Assembly: GCA_951640165.1 (NCBI GenBank)
Contig: OX621252.1
Coordinates: forward strand, 24,263,934 to 24,327,933
Direction: 5' to 3'
DNA: 64,000 nt
Origin: Pseudoips prasinana
Lineage: Eukaryota > Arthropoda > Insecta > Lepidoptera > Nolidae
This document shows, in pieces, positions 49,128-58,100 of this stretch. Made by a program: the position numbers and the translations under genes. Numbering within the stretch: position 1 is the first letter of the stretch; every line of letters begins with the position of its first letter. The notes beneath the pieces are model-generated. The model saw only the letters and a program-made list of their open reading frames with translations. It searched no databases and was not told the origin of the DNA.

Positions 49128-52100
49128 TTGCGATACAGGTGACATGGCTTCCGTCGTTCTCGATAAACTCTAATGGCTATACACAACATTGACATAATGA
49201 TAAATTTATCTTTAATTATCAATATCATCCCATTGAAAATGTATAAATCGTTGTTAATAATGGTGTTAGTTCTCAGTGATCCCTTAAACATCGACTAGGT
49301 TAAGCGCGGTCAGTCCATAGATGGATGACCGTTAAAGTTTAATTTAAGAGCGTCTCCGTGCTTCGGAGTGCATGTTAAGCTGTCTTTCACGGTTGTTGTC
49401 ATTAGACTACAGTCGATAACCCATGTTAGAGGCCTACTGGGCGGATAGAACAACTCTGACACCAGGGTAACCACTGCCCTTGACTGCCTCGTTGGTCTAG
49501 CGGTAGCGTGTTCACACGCAGAGAATGAGGTCCTGGGTTTAAATCCCGGCTTGGGACAAAAGCGATTTTGAGACTTTTCTGTAAAAAGAAAATTTCTCAG
49601 CATCAGCCCCAAGTCTGGGAGTTGGCGGTTTTACACCCCCGTGCCTCGGAGAGCACGTAAAGCCGTCGGTCCTGTACCTGACCTCTTTCCGGTCGTGTCG
49701 CTAGGCGTCCCATCGGATCATGAGTGTGATGGAATGGAAAGTGCTCATGTGCACACTTGTGCACTATAGTATGGCTACACTATAGGTTGTGCGCAGATGG
49801 CCAATCTCTATTGAGACTGGCCGCCGTGGCCTAAATTCGGCCAGGATGACATTATTATTTAACCACTGCCCATACGATTAAGAAAGAAAGAAGAACCATA
49901 TCCATACTCACAAACTCTCGCATTTATAATATTAGTAGGATGCAACTTCATTTATGTTTTACATTGTATTTTATACCGTTAATTGCTGATTCTAAATATC
50001 AAGTTCATAAGAATATGGGAGTTGAAGCACAATCATTATCATATTACTTATTCGTTCTAATGAGTATTACATTTCATTACGCTGCAAAATACGTTTTCAC
50101 TGACTTTGCACAGAATGAATTTATACCCAGGAACATTCTTTATACATGGCCATCTGATCTCAAACTAAGCGGAGCTTGTACTATGGAAACCAGATAACTG
50201 ACATACTACATTTCTTTTGTAAATACATACTTATATAGGTAATTACACCCAGACTCAGGAACAACAGACATGTTCATGCACACAAATATCTGTCTCGTAT
50301 CTGTGAGTGGGAAATGTAATTTTTTTACGGAATAAATGATTTTTGACCTTGACTTTGTAGCACCTAGGCACGCGGCCTGTCAATAGATGATAACCGCCGA
50401 AGTATTTATTTGTGCTTTCTCTTTAGTCGAAGGGCACTAAGACCGAAGTCTTTAAGCTACATTACATACGGTCGTGTGGTGGTATCAGAGACTATTTTTA
50501 AAGTAGCCCAGTAGTTTCGAACAACAGTGACTGCAAATAAATTAGAGATGCCAAATGTCAGTTAAATTTTGTGGGAAAAGCTTCTCGAGTTTAGTTTCCC
50601 AAATGTCAAGCTTATTAGACTGCACTTGTGGCGTAGTGATTAAGACAGTCGCCTTGCCACTTCGTGTCCCGAGTTTGATTCTGAAAAAAAATTGAGAGAG
50701 ACTTACGAATCTGTCTACAAAGTGCTATATATATACACACATCAACACAATCTAGGGATATTGAACATTTCATTGATTATCTAGAAAACTATAAACATTT
50801 TGTTATGACTGTAAATGGAAGAATTAAAGATAATTTCATGGCCGATATTTAAACATTAACAACACGATGCGATTTTGTTTTTCTAATTAATAAAAGTCTT
50901 AAATTAATTAAGCCATAGAAAATTACTGAGTGAACAAAAACATTTTATTCTTATAAAATTATTCAATCGAATTAAATGAATAAAAATCTTACCAAATCTG
51001 ATAATCAGTAATCGGTATTTCCTCCTCTAACATTAATCACACAGCGGCAACGATTTTCCATACTTAAAATTAAGGTGTCAATGTCTTGCTGGGGTATGCA
51101 GTCCCAAGTTCTTTTTAAATGTTCGAAAAGTTGTTCTTCTGTTGTCAAGTTGGGCGGAAAATCCCTCAATGCTCTTCGCTGTAACATGTCCCAGGCGTGT
51201 TCAATTGGGTTTAAGTCTGGCGACTGTGGAGGCCAATCTAATACCTGAACATCGTGTTCTCGAAGGGCGGCCCTCACCAGCCGCGCTGTATGGGAAGGTG
51301 CATTGTCATGCATGAGCTGAAATTCTTGCCCCGTTAGGGCCCTGAGCGGGACAATGACACGTTCTACTACCTCCTCACGGTATCTATGGGCAGTCATGCT
51401 GCCCTGAATCCAAATGAGTTGGGTTCGTCCGCCGATTCGTATTCCTGCCCACACCATAATTGTCCCGCCTTGGTAAGAGTGGACCTCCTGTGGATGTCGG
51501 AGACGGCTGACCCTGCCTGGAGTTCTCCAAACGCGTGTTCGTCTCGAATCTGGATGAAATCCATAGCGGGACTCATCAGTGAACAGCACCAATGACCATT
51601 GTTGATCACTCCATGTCAAATGTTCTTGAGCCCATAAAAGTCGCCTACCGCGATTGCCACGTCGCAGCGCTGGGACTCGTAGCGGTCTGCGAGCATGAAG
51701 ACCAACTTCATGCAGCCTCCTTCGCACGGTTTGGTCGCTCACCAGCAGCTGCTGACCCTCCTGGAGCCTTTGCACTAGTTGCATCGCTGTGATATTGGGT
51801 AGTCTTCTGGCGGTCATTTGGAGAAATCGATCCTGTCTCTGAGTGGTAACACGATATCTACCTGTGTGCCGTTCTGCCACATCTCCAGTAGCGCGATAAC
51901 GTGACCACAGCTTGGATACCACATTTTGGCTTGTGCCCAGAGACTCAGCAACGACGCGTTGAATAGCACCGTTTTGTAACATGCCAACTGCCCGTAACAT
52001 TTCATCTCGACTCAAATGATGGCGTGGCATGACGCTAAAAAGCTTACACAACCAATTGAGAAAAGAAAATAAAACAATTTATCAGGTTTTCTTCAATTAA

Positions 52101-55100
52101 CACGCAAAAAAAATTTTAATGCAACTTCTTGAAATTAGATACAACTCAAGATTGCGCTGTGCTTTGCGTGTTTTCATTTGTTTCTCATTTTAATTTTTAA
52201 ATTTTGAATAAAGAATAGACAAGGTTTAAATCTGTAAATAAACTTTTTAAGGAAACTAAATAGGTTTTAAACAATAAAGCCATGTTTGATTTCAAAATAA
52301 CGTATCCCTAGACTTTGTTGATGTGTGTATATATTTTAATTTCATGTATTTTTATATCTTTTCAGAATAATATGTTAATCCCAGTAAGCACCGTGAAATT
52401 TTCGGAACAAACCATCCTAGCGCTCCGAGCAATGAAAGAGGGACCCCGCAAAGTGCTGCTGGTAGCCGCGCGGTCCGAACCGGTCACCATAAAAGACGCG
52501 CAGACGGGCCTGTTGTTGCGGACGCTGGTGGGGCCGAAGATGACGGTCTACTCACTGATGTTTGAAGATGGCAAGGTGTATTGCGGGACCAGCAGTCATC
52601 AGATACATGTCTATGATTACGCTGTAAGTATTATTGCTGTTTTTGGGGGGGCGATGCATTAGAACAACACTAGGATGCCCTTTTTAGGGTTCCGTAGCCA
52701 AATGGCAAAAACGGAACCCTTATAGATTCGTCATGTCTGTCTGTCCGTTCGTATGTCACAGCCACTTTTTACGAAACTATACGAGCTGTACTTTTGAAAC
52801 TTGGTAAGTAGATGTATTCTGTGAACCGCATTAATATTTTCACACAAAAATAGAAAAACAACAATAAATTTTGGGGGTTTCCCTTACATAGAACTGAAAC
52901 CCATAAAACATTTTTTCATCGTACCCATACATGTGGGGTATCAATGGATAGGTCTTCAAAAATGATATTACATACATACATACATAGACTCACGCCTGTT
53001 TCCCAGAGGGGTAGGCAGAGACAACGGATTTCCATTTGTCACGATCTTTGCATACTTCTTTTGCCTCGATCACTGTCATTACATTCTTCATACATGCTCG
53101 CCGGTTTAGGGTACTTCTGACCTGCCCTTTCTTGAGAACATCTCCAATTTGGTCAGAGAATGTTCGACGTGGTCTTCCCCTTCCGGTTGTCCCATTCACA
53201 CAGGCCAGGTATACTTCTTTTGTCAATCTTCTTTCATTCATCCTTTCTAAATGGCCAAACCATCTCAGCATGCCTTTTTCAATCTTGGTGACTACATCCT
53301 CTTTCACACCACAACGCTCTCTTACATCAGTATTTCGAATTCTGTCTCTCAAAGTCACACCACACATACTTCTCAGAGGTTCCTAATATCATTTTTTCTA
53401 AACCGAATAGTTTGCGCGAGAGACACTTCCAAAATGAGTGCCCCCCCCCTGTAACTTATGATGTAAACTAACAACGAAAATTGGTTTGAACGATATCTAG
53501 TTAGTATTTTTTTTTTAATGCGTCATAAATCGTAAATCCCAATTTACCTTTCATTTAATCAACTGAAATACTTGTTGCTGCGGAACCTTTCATGGGCGAG
53601 TCCGACTCGCACTTTGCCGTTTTTATTATTGTTGCCTGAGTTGCGATAGAGGAAAGACGTTAGCAAAATTCACATCAACCGCGATCACATTTCTCTCGAC
53701 TCGGATGGGCATAGCTTCGAGGATTGACCGCTCCCATCGACGCCTTCCCGAACAATGTGTCAAATTCACGTCACGTTGTCCGGCGCATAAATGCAGCCCT
53801 TTATATGTAGACATTTTGTTGACAAGGAGGTTGTGAAGTCGTCTATATGACACGCTTTATATTAACTTCACTTGTATGTTTGTTTGTAACAGACTCCTTT
53901 GGGCGCGATTTTGACCCACTTTAAACGGTCAGATTTCAGTCAAACTTTGTGAATTTATCGAGTACCGATGACAATACACTAATGTGATAAGAATATTCCA
54001 TTATTCTATTTGCAAAATTGTATGTTTGTTTATAAGAGACTCTTTTGGGCGCGATTTTGACCCACTTTAAACGGTCAGATTTCATTAAATTTTTGTTTAT
54101 CGAGTACCGATGACAATACACTAATGTGATAAGAATATTCCATTATTCTATTTCCAAAATTGTATGTTTGTTTGTAACAGACTCCTAGGCGCGATTTTGA
54201 CCCACTTTAAACGGTCAGATTTCATTCAAACTTTGTGAATATATCGAGTACCGATGACAATACACTAATTTGATAAGATTATTCCTAATTTTTATCGATA
54301 GATAATACTTACGGATTGGTTGCATATAAATCTTGCCAAACCGATTGGTTGCCGTTTGAAATACCGTTATATTATAGTCTAATACCAATAGTATGTACTT
54401 CCTTGTACAATTTATTATTTCCTGGTATCTTATTGTCATGTCCACAAATATACTTTTGAAGTGATTGGCACTAAATAGTTGTGAACATCAGAATGACTGG
54501 CCCAACTGATCGATCAGCTTTAAAATATTACTAAATTTTAATACTTATTTGATACCTTTGTTTAAATAATTGGTACCTAATGAACAACTGAGAAAATGAA
54601 TTAAAAAATTGGCCAGTCATTCTGATGATTCTGATGTCCACATTTAGAATCTCCACGTAAGGGCTCCAAAATTTCAATTCGCTTTTATTTATTTATCCAT
54701 AATGTACTTCCTTGTACAATTTATTATTTCCTGGAATCTTATTGTCATGTCCACAAATATACTTTTGAAGTGATTGGCACTAATAGCTTTGTACATACTT
54801 CGATCACTAATGATTATGCTCCTTTTCCATTTTAGTGTCCATTGGTACGAGGCAATTACTAGCTATTTTTAATACGCTTTTATCAGCTTCATACGTATGT
54901 TAGTATATTACGGAAACGACTTTTGAACTTGATTTTGAAAACATAAAAACGTCGGATTAACTCGAAATTTGGCATACTTATCAAGGACTGTGCCTCTAGC
55001 ACCAGTTCCTGCAGTTTACTTACGCGATCACACGTACAGTTTCGTCCCATACATTGAGCACCAGAGTTTTAGTTCTTAATAGTTTCCGCGAGAGGCGCTG

Positions 55101-58100
55101 GTGCTCAATGTATGGGAGGAAACTGTACGTGTGATCGAGTAAGTAAACTGCAGGAACTCGTGCTAGAGGCACTGATGTATTGTTAAGAGTTAGAAAAAAG
55201 CGTGGGGTACGTTGTGTCAATAGTTCTAAATAGTTTATTGACAGATATGAGTAAAAAGGTTATCATTTTGATAATATCTTAAAAAGTACCTCACGCCTTT
55301 TTTACAACCTAATATATACTTTTTTTTTGTTGTAATTTATGTTCACTTGAAATATGAATCTGTGTGTTTTTAGAACGGTCAGCACACGGGGTGCCACGAG
55401 GGCGGCAAGGGCGCGGTGTGCCTGCGCGCGACGGGCGGGCTGCTGTTCGCGGGCTGCTACGACGGCTGCGTGTACGTGTTCCGCGAGGGCGACACGCGCC
55501 CGCTGGCGCAGCTGCGCGGCCCCGGCCTTATGCTGCTGTCGCTGGCCGTCATTGGCAGCAAGGTACATTACATTATTTAAAATTAGAATGTTGATTGGTT
55601 TGACCCGTAGATATACAATACGTAGACAAGACTAAGGCTGAGATCTATAGAGCGTACTTAGACTTTACTCAAACTTTACTTACGTAAAACTTTGCTAAGT
55701 ATATGCCAAGCTTATACTTTGATTTGGTATTTATAGACTTTTTGACGTTAAGATTATGCTCAGATTAAGCTAAGACAGACAAAGTCATAACATTTCGTTT
55801 GATGCATTAACTTCTTAATTACTCTTTGGAAAACATTTAAAAACAGTAATAATTATAAATTAAATGGTGCGCATCGTTACTCTGTGTATTATTATTATTG
55901 AAGTTATACTTCTTTTGGCGCGATGGAGAAAATGATGAGAGTGAATTTTTACGATGCGCGCGCACACCGACACCAAAAAATTTAACAGCATGAAGTTAGT
56001 TCTAGGTGGTATGAGAGTGAATTTTTACGATGCGCGCGCATCGTAAAAATAACAGCATGACGTTAGTTCTAGGTGTATGAAAATTGATAACTATGTTCAA
56101 GTTGTATATTAAGAAGTATAACTTCTAACGCGTGTACATAAGTACACACAAGTTTTTTATTGAACTATTTAGAAAATGACGAGTGAGACATAAAAATAGA
56201 TTTATTAATGATCAACAATCGACATAATTTTTTATGATGAGAAACGGAACATTGTTGTATCAGCTGTGAACGGCAATATCAACTTCTTTTTTGTTTTTTT
56301 GTTTTCGGCCCTGGCTTCTTCGGCCTTAAGAGAATGTCAACTACAGTATATCAGTGTTGCCAGTTGACAGTTTAGATTTCTCTTCAAGTCGTATCTAAAA
56401 TTCACCGAAAATTTGGTTTGAACACATAAATGAATAATAAATACAATGATAATGTCTAATTATTTTTACTTTCTGTATTTTAGAAATATTTATCAATATA
56501 TCTGTATAATTCCTTTGAATACAAATTCCGTCATTTCCAATTTCTCTGGAAATCCTATACAATGTGGCATCACTGTCTCTGATAATACGGAAAAATTAAA
56601 AAGCCATGTAAGTTATGATGGTGAAGTATATTTTTGACTACTTTATTTCTATTTGGCTTATAGTGTAAGTTTTTACTAAGTCGTCGATTTTGTGAACTTG
56701 GAAGCCGATTTAACGATTGATTAAGTAATTTTTAACCTTTATTTATTTGAACACCATTTAAGAATTCTATGTTCGGCGACTTAGGGTCAGCGCAGACAGA
56801 GAGGAGCGCAGCGGAGAGGATATTATTAAGGTGCTAGAAAATCAACTTTAAAATTATTTAAATAAAGTGCATGTATGCTTGAACATTATAATGCGCGAGC
56901 ATTTTGTCAGGTTCAAGCATATATGCACTTTATTCCTATAGCTCTAAAGTTGATTTTCTAGTGCCTTAATAAAATCCTCTCCGCTGCGCTCCTCTCTGTC
57001 TGCGCTGACCCTTAGCCGATAGAACCGCAGAATGGATATTCGTACAGATGAATTGCCCTCTGAGATCATGTATGGGATGAGAGGCCAGCGACTTCGAATA
57101 GTTGTACAAAATATGTTCCTTAAACCACTGGCATCCCAGAGTCGAGGGCCGAGCCCAGGTACTTTTAATTATTTTTAATAATAATAATATCTAGGGACAA
57201 TGTCACACAGATCATCCCAGCCCCAAACTAAGCAAAGATTGTACTATGGATACCAGGTGACTATATACATACTTCTATAGATAGATAAATACTTAAATAC
57301 ATATTAAACATCCATGACTCCGAAACAAATGTTCGTGCTCATCACACAAATATTTGCACTTACCGGGATTCGAACCCAGGACCACCAGCTTCGTAGGCAG
57401 GAGCACTACCAACTAGGCTATGGTGACCGTCAAATCGTATTTATCGTACATCGTACTTAGTTTATAGTTTTATTTTTTTTATAAGGGATTAGTTGGCTTA
57501 TGCCCACACTTGCTTCTACTGTTCGGTGCTGCAGTGAAAAAAAAATCATCATTAAAAAAAGAGAGTGCTTTAGACCACACGTTTGAAATAAAAGATATTC
57601 GAAACATAACTGCTATGAGAGAAAGAGAGAAGGAAACAGAGAAAGTGTGGTCGCACCTGTCTTTCTTTATATCTATACAAATCATCAAATAAAAATCTAT
57701 ACAAAGTGTGACATAAATAGTGGATGTACAGACGCCAGCACATCAAGCTAACCTAATTTGTCAAATTTCCCCAATAGAAAGTGAACCTTATGCTTATGTG
57801 ATAAAGTTGAAAATCTATAAAAGAAATTTGACAGATTGGGCTAGCTGGAGGTGCTGGCGTCTGTACCTTACGGAGGGTTTACTTCACGGAGGGAACTAAT
57901 TAAACACAAGCAATTTGTGAAATATAAAAAATACTTTTTTTGGCATATTTGGCCCCATTAAATGCATCAGCTGATGGTTATTCGTGTATGGGGAGTTTAT
58001 GTATATATATTTTTATTTTTCATATCGATTGATTGAAGTTGTTCATTCATTTCGTCCACTCCTTATATTACACCTTGCAGTTTATAAAGGTTAAGTTTAT

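Noticed and set aside
51005..52051. Terminal inverted repeats for the Tc1-like element near 50932 and 52190
   Set aside because: The best pairing by eye is short and imperfect (TGAG..AACAAA), so no element limits are claimed.
53872..54290. Possible CRISPR-like array
   Set aside because: Units are ~145 bp, continuous, without spacers, in a eukaryotic intron.
55302..55568. ORFs on both strands over 55302-55635 that look like GC-rich proteins
   Set aside because: They are other-frame readings of the WD40 exon 55374-55562; its frame alone encodes WD-type sequence and has proper splice sites.
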